From Plasmodium malariae (taxonomy: Eukaryota; Apicomplexa; Aconoidasida; Haemosporida; Plasmodiidae), in contig NC_041787.1 in assembly GCF_900090045.1 (NCBI RefSeq), forward strand, positions 62,001 to 126,000: a stretch of DNA of 64,000 nucleotides, in the 5' to 3' direction. Within the stretch, counting starts at the first letter, position 1. Each line of letters starts with the position of its first letter. Under the pieces are notes generated by a model. It ran no database searches, was not told where the DNA came from, and saw only the letters and a program-made list of their open reading frames with translations. Positions 1 to 12,162 of the stretch are shown piece after piece. Made by a program: the position numbers and the translations under genes.

Positions 1-133
1 TTATAATCAATAACATTTGTATATTTTTTATAATATTGAATTTTCATTTTAAAACTAATATTTTATTTATATGGAAATAGTGATATTTTTTAAATATTAA
101 ATATTTACTCCACTTCTTTGTTATATGCCTCAG

Positions 134-896
134 GAAAATTATGCAATAAGAAAATTAACTTAAATAACACACAAGATATAAGAGTAAGCAGGATATTAAA
201 GGGAGAACAAAATGTAAATTCCCAACAGAATTATTCATCTTTAAAATAAAAAGCAATGAATATACTAGGTGAAGAGGATTATGTTTTTGTAAATAAATTA
301 AATTCATTAATAACAAATGGCAATTTTCTAGAAAAGTATAAAACAGCAATGTTTAATAGCAATTTTCAAAATACATCCAATTCATTACGATATAATTTTT
401 GATATTGAAACATTGTATGATCATACATGAATATTTGATAGTAGATTGAAAACATAAACAGTATATCTAGATTTGATAAAAATACTGAAGAATCCAAAAA
501 TTCATCAAATTATGATTATAATCATAATGATTATAATAACGAAACAAGATATGGAAAATTGGAAGGAGAATTGATTCGAAAAAAAGATATGAAACAAAAG
601 TATATAAAAAATCATCATCGTTAAGTAAATATTTAAAGAAGTTAGATTCAAAATATGAAGAAGTAGTAAAACTATTGAATACGGGATATAAAAGGTCAAA
701 TAAATGCATAGGTATATCTAAAGTAAATATTATTAAAAACATACTTAAGGTCTTTATTTCATTTATGTCATCCGCTTTTATCATGTGCATTAGTATAATA
801 TACAATTCGGCAGCTACTGATATTTTAGCAACTTTAATATATATTTTATCTATATATTATGTTTTCTATAAATATCTTAAACTTAACAGTATGTAA
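134..896 (+). pseudogene. Degraded two-TM exported-protein gene (exon 2 relic)
   Basis: After a plausible splice acceptor (CAG at 131-133), one frame reads through an exported-type N-terminus containing S-R-I-L-K-G, a PEXEL-like R-x-L lacking the acidic fifth residue. It is interrupted by TAA at about 247-249. The frame resumes (start M-N-I-L-G-E), shifts near 395-402, meets further stops, and shifts again in the A-run near 580. From about 580 it is open to the stop at 894-896 and encodes S-S-S-L-S-K-Y-L-K-K-L-D-S-K-Y-E followed by two hydrophobic segments (about 735-800 and 820-870). Hydrophilic middle plus C-terminal two-TM layout is typical of small Plasmodium exported proteins. No signal exon is visible in bases 1-130, so exon 1 is lost or lies upstream of the window. 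The only open piece is 675-896 (73 aa), which is a fragment of this relic. At least two frame changes and several stops make it non-functional. The exact subfamily is not identified. Confidence 0.6.
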
Positions 897-3800
897 AATC
901 GTAAAAAGTATATTATGTCCAGGTGAAATTCTGTATTCTCAGTACAATCATACTAAAAAAGTTTGGAAAACTTTAAATATAATATAATAATTTTAATATA
1001 CATATAAATTTATTAACTTAAGAAAATACATAAACTTTTATTATACACATGATTTTTGAGTTATATTCTTTTCAACTTTTAGTTAAAAACATTGTTTAAT
1101 TTTATTCATATTACATATAATATAAATAGGTCATTTTAATTTTTTGTGTTTGTACAATTAATTTTGTTGTTAATATTATAAGAAAATGAAAATTTTTAAT
1201 TTATTCATTTTTTCTATTATTTTTTTTTTTTTTATTTATATATGTAAGAAAATAGACTTTATTTTTGTGTTTTAGTTATTTTTCCAAAGTTATATTTTGA
1301 CTATTTGTTTCATTTAGTTTGTTACTCATAATAATTTGTTTATTTTTCGTTAGTATTTCAAAATAAAATGTAATCATTTAAAGATATAACAACATAAAAT
1401 TTTTGACTTTTACTCTTTGTGTAAATTCATTTATCGAATATGTATATATGTTCATTACACCTTAATTAGTACAATTTAGTTAAGAAAAACAACATAGTAA
1501 GTGTTAAAGTCTTTAGATTTAATATAAGTATTAATTTCATAATAATTTTTACATAATAAAAATATTCTTTATGTGAAATTTTTAATTTTTCAGATGATTT
1601 ATCTTGATAGTGAAATAAATGAATATATCACTGAATTACTTTTCATATTATAAAAAAAAAATTATATTATTTTCATTTATTAAATGTCTTTATTTATATG
1701 AACTCAAATATTGTTTTATTTTTATTTTTTTTTTTTTTTTGTTAATATTTTATATTATGCTATTTCATTCGTAAATTTTCATTTTATTTATTTTGTTAAG
1801 TCTTACAGTGTAAGTTCCTTCTTTTCTTTACCACAAAAGTGTATAGTATTAATATATAATATAGTTAATTAGATGCTATATACATGTAATTTAATTATCA
1901 TATGTTTTTTTTTTTTTATTTTTATTAAATTAATAATTCATGAAATTGAATGTACATAAAGAAATTGTATCTGAGTTTAACATATTAGAATGTTTACTAA
2001 AAATATAATATGTGAAATAAAATAAGATCCATCAATAAGGTATTCTTTGAAAGAAATAAATATGTATTAATGCAAATGTAATTTTTCCATTATAGCTAAT
2101 ATGCTACAAATAATATCTTTTGGATATAAATTTTAATTCTCAGTAAAAAAAAAAAAAAAAAAGTAAAGACTAATTTTCAAAAAATAATAATAAAACAGTA
2201 AATATGTAATTTTCCATAACGTAATTCTACTATGTGAGTTTATCTTCTATTTTGTTAAACTTTCATTTGATATAGTATATATGTTTAAGTATTAAGCATT
2301 AAATTGAACTATATATGAATTAATATACAAAAACAAATCATGTCATATTATAGTAACTCATTAAAAGAATTATATATTACATCCACGTTAAATATATTAT
2401 CTTAATTATTACTAATATAGCTTTAAGTATTTGTAAATTTAAATACATTAACCCTTTTGTATACACAGAAGAAATTAGATAACACCAAAGATATTTAAAA
2501 AGCATGTTATTATATAATAAAATATTTATTTTACTAAAAATTATTCATATTTTATATAAGATATAAACGTTCACACTCTTGGAGAAATTTTTAAAAAGTT
2601 CTAGAAATCCACCAATGCTTCGTTATATCCATTAGCTATTTATATTTTTATATATCATTTTAATATGATACAACGTTTATTAATTATTTGAATTATATAA
2701 CACCTACGAATTTATAGATTATATTTTATAATATATAATGTTTTATTTATTATTTATACTTTCATGATTATTATTATTTATTATCTACATAATTAATTTA
2801 TTCTGACAATTAAAATTGCTAAAAAGAGATTTTTGTACCTAAGCTAAATTATGAGATTTATCAAATGAAATTAAAAATACAAGCACCTAACATAAAAACT
2901 TAAAAGAAAAACTTAAGCAAAAGGGAATACACAGAAAAAGGGTAATGAATTTAAATTAAAAAAAACTTATTAACGTAAATTTAGTAAAATTTTACTTCGG
3001 CGCATTTACTCTGTATTTGTTTTTTTGTTTTTTTTATTATTACACTAACCGTTCTATATCCATTATATATATATATTTCTTATGAAGTATGAAAATTAAT
3101 AATTACGTTGTAGCATTATAATAAAAAGAATCAATGTTGTTGGTAATACTTATAAATTGTTCTGTAATTTCATTTTCCAATTCGTTTCTTAAAAAGTATT
3201 ATAAAATAAAACATAAACTTTTTTGTTTTTAATAGAAAAATAATATTTATTGATAGTACTTACAAGGTAATCTAATACACAAAAAAAAAAAAAAAAAAAA
3301 AGTACAAAACTTTTCTATACATCCTAATGTAATTCTACCTAGGAAATCAGTCACTAAAGAAATTATGGTCTGAGTAAAGTTGATTATATATTAATACTTT
3401 TTTAACACAGTAAAATGAAAGTATTATATTCAAAGAAGAGTCACATTCAAAAATTTGGTAATTTATAAATGATAATTATAAGAATATATTATTTATGATA
3501 TATAAAAAGTAATTAATAAGTATAATATCATTTAGACAATTATATAAAATAAATCTTTATTTTATTACATTATACCTCGACGATTATTTTTATTTAAGGA
3601 AAAAATTTATATTTTGTTAATATATAATATATTATATTTTATCAATGGATTAGTATTCTTTATGATTAATATATTTTGTAATTACGTAATATCACCTTTT
3701 ATTAAAAAATATACATTTTTTATCTAAAAATATATATACTTATGTTACAATACATAATTCATTATCATCAATATCTATAATTATAAAATATATATACTTT

Positions 3801-6391
3801 ATATGTTTTATATTTTTGACTTAAAAATATGTTCACTCCTTTAGAGTACTACTTACATAAGAGAATATGTAAGAAAAAAAAAAATTAGAAACAACCTTTA
3901 TAAAAGACCTACTAAACAATTATTATCAAACTATTCAGAACATTTATATATAAATATAACTAACGTAACAATTCGTGCGTTCCATTAAGCATGTCATATT
4001 ATACCAACTGGATTATAACATATCTATTTAAAAAGGTACAAATTATAATATATCTGTTCTTCTATTTGAAATATAAGAAAGGAAATAATAAAAAATAATA
4101 TAATTAAAAAGCATTTATATATCCTATGAAAATTTTACTATAATTTGTATTTTTCGTTTTTTTTTTTTGGTTCTTTAAAAATTAAAGCTAATAATATATA
4201 TATTTATTCTTGTATTATATTATTTTAACTATTATTAGAATAATGTTTATACTTTATATTTATGTTAGTTTCCTATAAGAATAATACTATTGACATTCGG
4301 TGCTTTTGTTAAAATTAGGGAATTTGTTAATGAATTTTGACTCTTATTTTTTGAGAGGAACAATTTATTTATATAATTAAACACTCCATATTAATGATTA
4401 TTAAAAATAGGGTTTTTTGAATCTTTAGAGATTATCAAATAGTACTATAATAAAGACAATGCAAAATGAACAATACATACTTATTATTCTAATACTTATA
4501 CATTTCCTTTAAATTTTTTTTAAGTGAAGTTCTGATTACTCTAATTCATTATTTCTCCCTCATGACAATATTGCTACCTTAGTATATCAAAAATAATATT
4601 ATTGTCGATGTCTTATCAAAGTCTTAACACAGTTATTATTTGACCTAAAAATACTTTTATAGTATGCATATTTTTCTCATTAATTATTTTAAAAATCTTA
4701 AACTTCATTCATTCAATACTAATCAAATTAGTTAACTTTTTTTCAAGGTTCAACGTTCTTTTCAGAATACTTTCATTTTTTGTTCTATCATAAGAATATA
4801 TCTTAAGATGATAATGATAGTTCATTAGCCTTTTGTTAAATGGTTACTATGATATAGAGGAATTCCTTTATTTTAATATTTTGTATATATGTTAACTACA
4901 TTACTTTACTCATAATATGAGGAAAAGAGGATAACCCTTAAAAATCAATATACATAAGAATTTAACAATTCTTAATGATTTTGTAAAAATATTAATATTT
5001 TCCTTTTATATGTAATGAATTATTACAAAGGAATTTAATTAAAGAAAAAAAACATGTTTAAAGTGAAAAGGTGATTATTTTCATGATAAAAAAATTAGAA
5101 TTTGCCTTAATAAATGCACTAACATCTTTTTGACACAGTAAAAGAATATATATATGATTAGATTATATATAAAAAAGAATATATTTACATTTTTACTGTG
5201 TTTAAAATTATATATAATTATTTGAAACATTTTTATGGAAGAGTAAGTTAGGGTAATGTACAAATAAAAAAAAGTGTATATCTATTTTTTAAATTTAAAA
5301 AAGTCCTAAACAATATATTAAGTATATATTAATAGAATAATAAAGTTTAATTTTTATGCTGTATTCATGTGTAACAAGTTATGTTGTGATTTCGGGATCC
5401 TATTTCATCCAACTCACATTATACGTTAACAATTTTTATGAAATATATTAATGAAAATTTATTATCATTTAAATGTCGCATTTTACCTATAGTACATACA
5501 TAAATCATTCCATACGTTTATGAATGGATAATTGTATCATGGTGTACTACGAAGAAACGAAATAAACAGTATAAAACGAATAATATTGTTTAAATATAAA
5601 CAAATTTCTAAATTAAATGGTATATGTACGTAGCGCCAATAAAACATAAATTATATTAAAAAAATAATATTTACAAATATTGATTATAAATAAATTATAC
5701 CCTGTTCATATAATTAATGTGAAACAGAAATATAAGTATTAAATAGGTTACTTATTTAATATATATAGATATATAGTTCATGAATATTAAGTACTTTCTT
5801 CATTAAAATAATATGAAAAAAAAAAAAAAAAAAAAACGTAAGCTATAACTCTTATGCTAGAACTATAAGTACCTATTTTTATGTGCATTAACATAAATTT
5901 TTTTTCAGTAAACGCGTAAATTAAAGTTTTACCAGTTTATTTTTCTTTCTTTTTCATTATATATTATTACATAATTAAATATTATTTTATTTTTTATCGT
6001 ATTAATAATGTCCACTAATAATTAAAGTTGTTAGACTATATTAAAATATTCAATTATGAAAATTAAGTAAATATATTTTTTTAAAAGAATATTACAAAGA
6101 CTTGAAATTAGAATTAAACATATAAAATACATCAATAATATGCATATTGCATTTTCCAAAATTTTGTTGTTAACTGCGAATTAATTCCAATCTTTAGCTT
6201 AATATATATATATTCGTTCATTGATGTGCTTCCTAAATGACAAAAGTAGCAAATTATAATTTACAATATTATTTAATCATTTACTTTTCTTTTAACTGAA
6301 TAATTTATTTATTATTCATCAATGATAAATGTATATTTCCCTAAAATATAAATATATATTTTAATATATTTTGCTTCTTTTTAATTTCCAG
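897..6391. other. AT-rich intergenic stretch, no gene seen
   Basis: About 5.5 kb of very A+T-rich sequence with poly(A) and poly(T) runs (for example near 1720-1740, 2143-2162, 3281-3301 and 5817-5836). I found no open frame with protein-like composition, no RNA gene and no telomere-type repeat. The only listed-size open frame (5081-5263, -) is an AT-rich chance frame without a recognisable motif. Confidence 0.5.
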
Positions 6392-7770
6392 ATACAAAAA
6401 TTGACTCAATTACATTCTTTTTAAATTTACAATAAATTAAATAGTGATGTGACTAAATATAAATATGATAACTTTTTCGAGAAGGCAGAAAATACTGATA
6501 ATAATCACCTTTTGGTTTAGGATGTTTTTCTCAAACATCAAAGAAACTTGTAAAAAATTTACAATAATACGCGAAATAAGACGCATATTAAGAACCCTTA
6601 TTATTTTAATTACTATTTACATGAAGAAGTTTGTAAACATCCTAATAGTAGGAATCAAAATCAAGTTCTTAAAGAAATTATTTCTGAACTTTAATATACA
6701 TATGAAAAAATCATTCAAGACTAATACAACACCAAAACAAATTCATATCTTCCTGATACAAATCTATATTATGCAGCTTATATGAAAGAAATGAAATACT
6801 TTTTTGATTACAATTCATATTTTAATTTCATTTGAAAGAAAATTTCTCCAGTATAGTAGTGAGCTTGCAATAGATATATTGATTATCTTAAAAGTAGTGT
6901 TTCATTATATTTTATATATAAACAAATGACCGAAATATAGACAACTTATGTACAGAATATAATAAATATTATTATAAGTGTAGTCAAAAAGAGGCTATAT
7001 ATATAATATTAAACAAAATTCCATTTGTATGGTTTCAAACATTTATCAATACTTACTATATAAGAAATATTAATCCATTAAAAGAAAACAATAATTCAGT
7101 CCATAAAGTCTTAACCAATAATCGAAGAATCAGATAATATAAAAAAAAACTATAAGAAAAATGGTTTACACCATAAATGAATCTGAAGATGTTATGGAAA
7201 AAACTAGAATTGACTCAGTTAAACATGGAAATGATGCAACATAGCTATCAAGTGCAATAGAATTTTTGAGTATCACATTATTACTTCAAAAAAAATTACT
7301 GTTGAACATGTTTTTCTTAATACTTTATTATCCTGAATAAAATAAACAAAAACTATAACTTTTAATGCGTTCATATTAGTATTTTTTTGTTCTTAATATT
7401 TTTTATTTTTTTAATTTTGTTTAAGGTAAATAAAAAATCTAATAAAAATTACAAAATTCGTGCACTATTATCTATATTTATTTTAATAAAGAATTCATAA
7501 ATATAAAATAAAAGTATTTTTTATATATCACACTTCATTTTTTTGTTAGTATTCTACAGTACACTGATATATTCCTTGTGCACACAATAAATCAAAAAAA
7601 ATAAAATTCATACTAATATTAATCATGAAAAAATTCAGAAATTTTAAGATGAAAGTTTAGAATCTACAGATAGTAGGTCTGGGAATAATCAATTTTATAT
7701 ACTTTTTCACCAAATAACAAGAACCAAAATAGTACAGCATATCAGTTTAAATACCTCTAATCATTATTAA
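6392..7770 (+). pseudogene. PIR (vir-like) multigene family pseudogene
   Basis: PIR proteins are variant antigens of the infected red cell, with a cysteine-bearing N-terminal region, one TM and a short cytoplasmic tail. After the acceptor TTTCCAG ending at 6391, one frame gives Y-N-K-L-N-S-D-V-T-K-Y, then N-P-Y-Y-F-N-Y-Y-L-H-E-E-V, broken by stops at about 6518 and 6551. Later blocks in shifted frames include C-N-R-Y-I-D-Y-L and L-C-T-E-Y-N-K-Y-Y-Y-K-C (about 6867-7000). A TM-like hydrophobic run lies at about 7371-7425 and ends at a possible donor AAG|GTAAAT. The tail exon has the PIR-style ending E-S-L-E-S-T-D-S-R-S-G-N-N-Q-F-Y (about 7651-7705) and stops at 7768-7770. The domain order is right for PIR, but multiple stops and frame changes make it non-coding. 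The open frame 6465-6785 is an out-of-frame shadow. The first short PIR exon was not identified. Confidence 0.72.
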
Positions 7771-8036
7771 GCAAATAAAATACATAAACTGTATCTCCGA
7801 ATGTAATTATAAATAAGGGAGAAAAAAAAAAAAGGAGGATTTCTTGTTAAATATGTAAAAACCAAAAAAATATTAATTTATATAATGTAATACTTTTACC
7901 TGAATTCACTTTCTTCATATAATGGTAAAACATATTTTAAAGCATTTACTATATTAGTAGTGACTACCATTTATTTTATTTTTCTTCCCTGAATTATAAC
8001 ATAATGTAAATTTAAATATTATTCACATAATAAACT
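7771..8036. other. Convergent intergenic spacer
   Basis: This spacer lies between the 3' end of the PIR relic (+) and the 3' end of the PHIST gene (-). It is AT-rich with an A-run at about 7824-7835. It would hold 3' UTR sequence; no gene or distinct structure was seen. Confidence 0.4.
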
Positions 8037-8983
8037 TCACGCTAACTTCCACTGTGGTAATTCCATAACTTGAGCTACTTCTATTTGACACCTACTAAAT
8101 AAATCTTCTCTTAATTCCTTAACCACATTTCTATACTCTTCAACAAAAGCCTTATACTCTTCTCTTGTCAATGATTTCTCATTAATGTAATTATTAAGAC
8201 GTTCATTATAGTATGCCTCAGTGCACGGTAGTTCTTTAATAACATTATTATAATTTTCCCATATATTTTTTCTAAAACTTCCTTTTTTTACATGATATTT
8301 GTGTTTTATACTACAATATAAAGAAAAAAAATGATTTATAAGTTCAAGGAATTTATAATTCTCGTACCTGCATACAAGTCTCCATATATTTAGAAGATCA
8401 CTCTTCGATGGTATAGGCTTTAAAGAATTGATCATTACATCTATTTCTTCTTCATTTAACTGACATTCGTAATCGTATAATTCTTCTCCTAATTCAGACA
8501 ATCTACAACTATATAAACTCACATCTGACATACGGTCTACATCCATGTTGTTATGTAATAATATGCCATTTACCTGATGTCTATCAAATGCTTTTAATGA
8601 GTCAGAAATATTACTAAATGAATCAAATACTAAATCTTCTGAAGTTTCTTTATTATTATTACTACCTATATATTCCTTCTCACTTGTACATAACTCGTAT
8701 AAATTCCTTGAATACCTGTAATTTAGCTCAAATGGTGAAACATCCATGCTTTGACATGCTGATATATTCTATATAAAAATTTTAAAAGTTTTCAAAAATA
8801 TATTTAGAAATTTATAGTTTTTTTTAAATTCTATTAAATATAATATGGTAATCCAAGTATGTAGTCTACTTTAAAAATTGCTTTATATTTTACCGGTAAA
8901 AACATTATTTCAACAAGAAATACAAATACAAAAGAATATGTAAGAATCAAAAAGCTTGTAAAATTTCTTATATAAAAATTCAT
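8037..8983 (-). CDS. PHIST (PRESA-domain) exported protein, two exons
   Basis: Exon 1 is 8983-8894 (30 codons, starts M-N-F-Y-I-R-N-F and is strongly hydrophobic over residues 10-28). The intron is 8893-8769 (125 bp, GTAAAA...TATATAG, phase 0). Exon 2 is 8768-8037. The spliced product is 273 aa. Residues 51-55 are R-N-L-Y-E, a canonical PEXEL (RxLxE), placed about 20 residues after the signal segment as expected for export to the host cell. Residues about 134-270 match the PHIST/PRESA pattern: an L-N-E-E-E-I-D helix start, then I-W-R-L-V with following E-N-Y-K-F, then N-I-W-E-N-Y, then T-R-E-E-Y-K-A-F, and a terminal Q-W-K. PHIST proteins remodel the infected erythrocyte, often near the membrane skeleton; the particular role here is unknown. 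The splice sites keep the frame exactly, both exons are open and no damage is seen. Exon 2 also has an internal ATG at 8747, but using it would lose the signal sequence. PHIST membership is by motif recognition only. Confidence 0.86.
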
Positions 8984-9814
8984 TTTCACCAAAATAAATT
9001 GATAAACAAAAAATATTTTATTTAATTTATATATTATCGCTATTAAATAATATTATCTAGAATAAAATAGAAGTACAGCAATTACGAAAAACACTATTTT
9101 GTAACTATATATTTAAATATAAAAAAAAATAATACTTTTTGTCAATAGAACTTAATGATTTTTCTTTTTCTGTTACATTTTTTGAGAAAAGAACAATTTA
9201 TTCATATAGTATATAAAGTAAAATACGCAGCAAAAAAAAAAAAAAGTAAAATTAAATAAACTATTAAAACAAAAAAAAATACATAGAACTGTTAACATAA
9301 AATTTGTTTATATACAATAGGATATTTTGAAACAAATATTTTACCAAATTTTTATGTGATTTTAAATATTTATATACAAAAATATACCTTCTAAAAATAA
9401 AGAATTTTTAGTAATTCTATAGTATTTCTTCAATATACTAAAAAAATTACCGAAACTAGAAATATTACATTATTTTGTTTTTAAAAAAAATGAAAAAAAT
9501 GTTCTAATTTTCTTCGTAATTATAAGTTTTTATTGAAAATTTATTATTATAAAAAATATTTTTTTTTCTTTCTTAAAATTCAGTTTATTTCTATATTTAT
9601 CTAAATATTGCTCATTCATGAAATCAATCATTTAAACTTAAAGTGTATATAAAATTAAATAATATATTTTGTGTGTTCCATATATAAACCGCATTAATAT
9701 TTTATTTTTAGCATTAATATATTTTTCTAGTATATAATATTATTACCTAGTAATACAATTTTTAAAATTAAATAAATTTATTTTTAACCATTTATTATAA
9801 TAAATATTAATCTA
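8984..9814. other. Upstream region of the PHIST gene
   Basis: AT-rich 5' flank of the minus-strand PHIST gene with several A/T runs (for example 9234-9245 and 9549-9570). It presumably contains the promoter and 5' UTR. I can define no motif and no gene here. Confidence 0.4.
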
Positions 9815-10288
9815 ATGAAACAATTAAAAAGAATACTCTTTATTACATTTCCTACTATATATTGTGTAATATCTAATTTTTTCTTTTTTTCTTTAGAAAA
9901 TGAAATTAATACTTTTGAATTATATCTTAAAGAATAAAAACTTATATCTGAATTTTGTTTTTTCTGTGTTTTTCTTTGAAATTTTTATCTATTTACATCA
10001 TTCAACACAAATTTTTATTATCACCTATTTGAATTGTTTTTAGATTAAATAATATTTATGTCATCTTTATGTAATTACAAAAAAATAAATTCAAATAAAT
10101 TAAGAACTATATGGAAAAATAGTTTAATAAGTAAAAATTATTTATTTTTAATGATTTTATTTCAAAAAAAAAAAAAAAAGGTTTATAAAAAGAAATGTTA
10201 TTTAAAAGTACAGCTTCAATCCATATTGTATCTTTTGCATAGGATTAAATGGACACGCAAACATTCAAGAATTCCGCAAAAGCTTTAA
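9815..10288 (+). pseudogene. Possible secreted-protein remnant (small ORFs)
   Basis: An ATG-started 40-aa frame (9815-9937) begins M-K-Q-L-K-R-I-L-F-I-T-F and has a signal-like hydrophobic stretch (residues 7-27), then an acidic end. A TTTTCTTTAG resembling an acceptor sits inside it at about 9888-9897, so it could be the first exon of an old gene. Just downstream, 10058-10288 is an ATG-started 76-aa lysine-rich frame crossing a run of about 14 A. In the other frame after that run, M-D-T-Q-T-F-K-N-S-A-K-A-L also looks protein-like, which suggests a frameshift. No family is recognised and no splice model joins the pieces convincingly. In DNA this AT-rich, chance frames of this size occur, so the call is weak. 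Confidence 0.22.
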
Positions 10289-10841
10289 ACAAAAGACTTA
10301 AAATTTATTTGTACAAGTATACTTTATTTAAAACGTAAAATACAATATTAACAAAAATATTTGTTTTAAGTGTTCTTTATTTTTGGCCTTTTTTTTTGTT
10401 TTTTATTTTACATGCTTGTATAATTATTTTTACACATTCAAAGTTTATTAGTTGCGTAGTATTTATTTTTATCAATTATAATTACACATTTGCAATTTAT
10501 TTTGTTAAATTATGTTGTGAATTATGTAAACTCACAAATAAAATTTTTTTGCAAGTATAAACATCCAAAATAAATTTTTTATTTACCATGCATTATGATA
10601 CGTTGTTTTCATGTTTTTGCACGTAATATTTTTATAGGTAAAATAATGATTATTACATTTTGTAGTTTACTTACTACTATATGCAGTTAACATTTAATAT
10701 ATATAAAAATGTTTGTGAAACCATATATTTAATGTTTAAATAGAAAAATAATAGAAGAATTTATATTTTATTAATAATATAGCATACAAAATCTTGATAT
10801 ATAAGAAAAAAATAAATATATATAAAAAAAGAAAAGTATTA

Positions 10842-10905
10842 TGGTAATATACCAATTACTTTACACTTTTGTTTGCGAATTATTTTATAAGAAAAAAGAA
10901 AAAAA
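10842..10905. repeat. Diverged dispersed repeat, copy A
   Basis: This block reads TACCAATTACTTTACACTTT, then TGTTTGCGAATTATTTTATA, then an AGAAAAAA-type purine run. A similar ordered block (TACCAATGTCGTCACACTTG, then ACGTTTACAAATTATTTTTT, then AGAAAAAAAA) occurs at about 14605-14660. Both lie in sequence downstream of minus-strand tryptophan-rich antigen copies, so a shared 3' flank from an ancient duplication is possible. The similarity is partial and was found by eye. Confidence 0.3.
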
Positions 10906-11083
10906 AGATTTAATTTTGGATACACCATGTATGTTTTAGTATCAAAATAAAGGTTAACCCATAAATTAGAAGTATAATCTTATAAAATATAGGTATTATA
11001 TACATTTTTATCAAGAATTAATTATTAGATTAAAATTATTAGATGAAGTAATAAATCATTATTTTTTTTCTATTATTAAATAT

Positions 11084-11086
<3 letters not shown>

Positions 11087-11148
<62 letters not shown>
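11087..11148. repeat. (AT)n microsatellite
   Basis: About 62 bp of nearly pure alternating AT, interrupted once by TTT at about 11108-11110. It is a candidate length-polymorphic marker. Confidence 0.9.
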
Positions 11149-11151
<3 letters not shown>

Positions 11152-11259
11152 TTTTCTTATATCTTTTTACACCGAAAAACTTTTGCTTCGAATAAGTGTT
11201 TAGTAATAATGTTACAAAACAAACGTTTATATTTTTCTATGTAATATAATATCCTTTCT

Positions 11260-12162
11260 CTTTGGTTTTCTCATTTCCTCTTAATAAGTTACTTTGTAAA
11301 GAGCGTATCCTTATAATTAAAAATCTATGAAAACATAATATATTTCTTAATTATTTTATTTTATGGCACTTTGGTAAAGAGATATATACTTTTGAATATA
11401 AATTTATTTCCCCTCTTTAATCTTCAAACTAAGCTAATTTATGCTAATCTATATGTAAGCTAATTATTCCTTTTTATTTTATAAAGAAATTCTTTTGATC
11501 AATAATCCATTTTAGCTATTTATTCCTTTTATTGTTCATGAATGTACAAACCTTAAAGTGTAGTTAATTCAATTATTCCCCCTTTTCCATATTAATCTAT
11601 TCCTTCCATTTGAACAATTTCCACCTTTCTGTTATATATATATATATATATATATATAACCCTTCTACTAATGTGTTAAGATTCAATATTACCAAGTAAA
11701 AACCTATTTTATATATCTATTTTCTTTCTAGGCATTTTATGATTATGCCACTTTTCCAATGAATTCATTTTTTCAAATATGCTGCATTCTAAAATAGTGC
11801 TTTCCTATTAATTGAATATTCTTATTCTATTATTATCCAATCTTCCTATTGAGAATAATATCATGGTAGTGATGTTCTTAATGTAGAAGATTTATATTCA
11901 TTGGGCATATATTTCTTATAACACATCCATTTACTTTCCGTTTATTTTATTCGTTATTTCCATTCCTTTTTTTTTCCTTTAACTAGTTTGTTTTTCCGAA
12001 CGTTCTTTGCATCTTTGAATCTTTTAAAATTCTTCTCTAGTTTTCCCATATAAACTTCTTTTATTTATCTTTTTATTCCCCTATAGACTGAATGCATTTT
12101 TCCTAGAGCTGTTCTAATGTGGGTGGAACATTTACTAATGGTATCATTTTCATTTCCTGATC
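11260..12162 (-). pseudogene. Degraded tryptophan-rich antigen gene
   Basis: This stretch is visibly more complex than its flanks. Read on the - strand, exon 2 seems to start after the acceptor TTTTGACAG (exon from 12162) and gives protein-like text such as H-S-V-Y-R-G-I-K-R, G-K-L-E-K-N-F-K-R-F-K-D-A and K-K-E-W-K. Further 3' the tryptophan-spaced pattern of the family appears: E-R-W-K-L-F-K-W-K-E-stop-I-N-M, N-K-stop-L-K-W-I-I-D and E-D-W-I-I-I-E. Several stops sit where the family would have Trp, as expected from TGG to TAG or TGA decay. It also contains an internal (AT) tract at about 11635-11657. It lies in the same orientation as the two intact family members downstream. Many stops and frame changes make it non-functional. 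A convincing exon 1 was not found, although a hydrophobic stretch exists at about 12300-12360. Confidence 0.55.

Larger units (their letters stand above)
10289..11259. other. AT-rich spacer with long (AT)n tract
   Basis: No gene seen. It contains the (AT)n tract at 11087-11148. A segment at about 10842-10905 resembles 14600-14660 (see the repeat entries). Confidence 0.45.
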
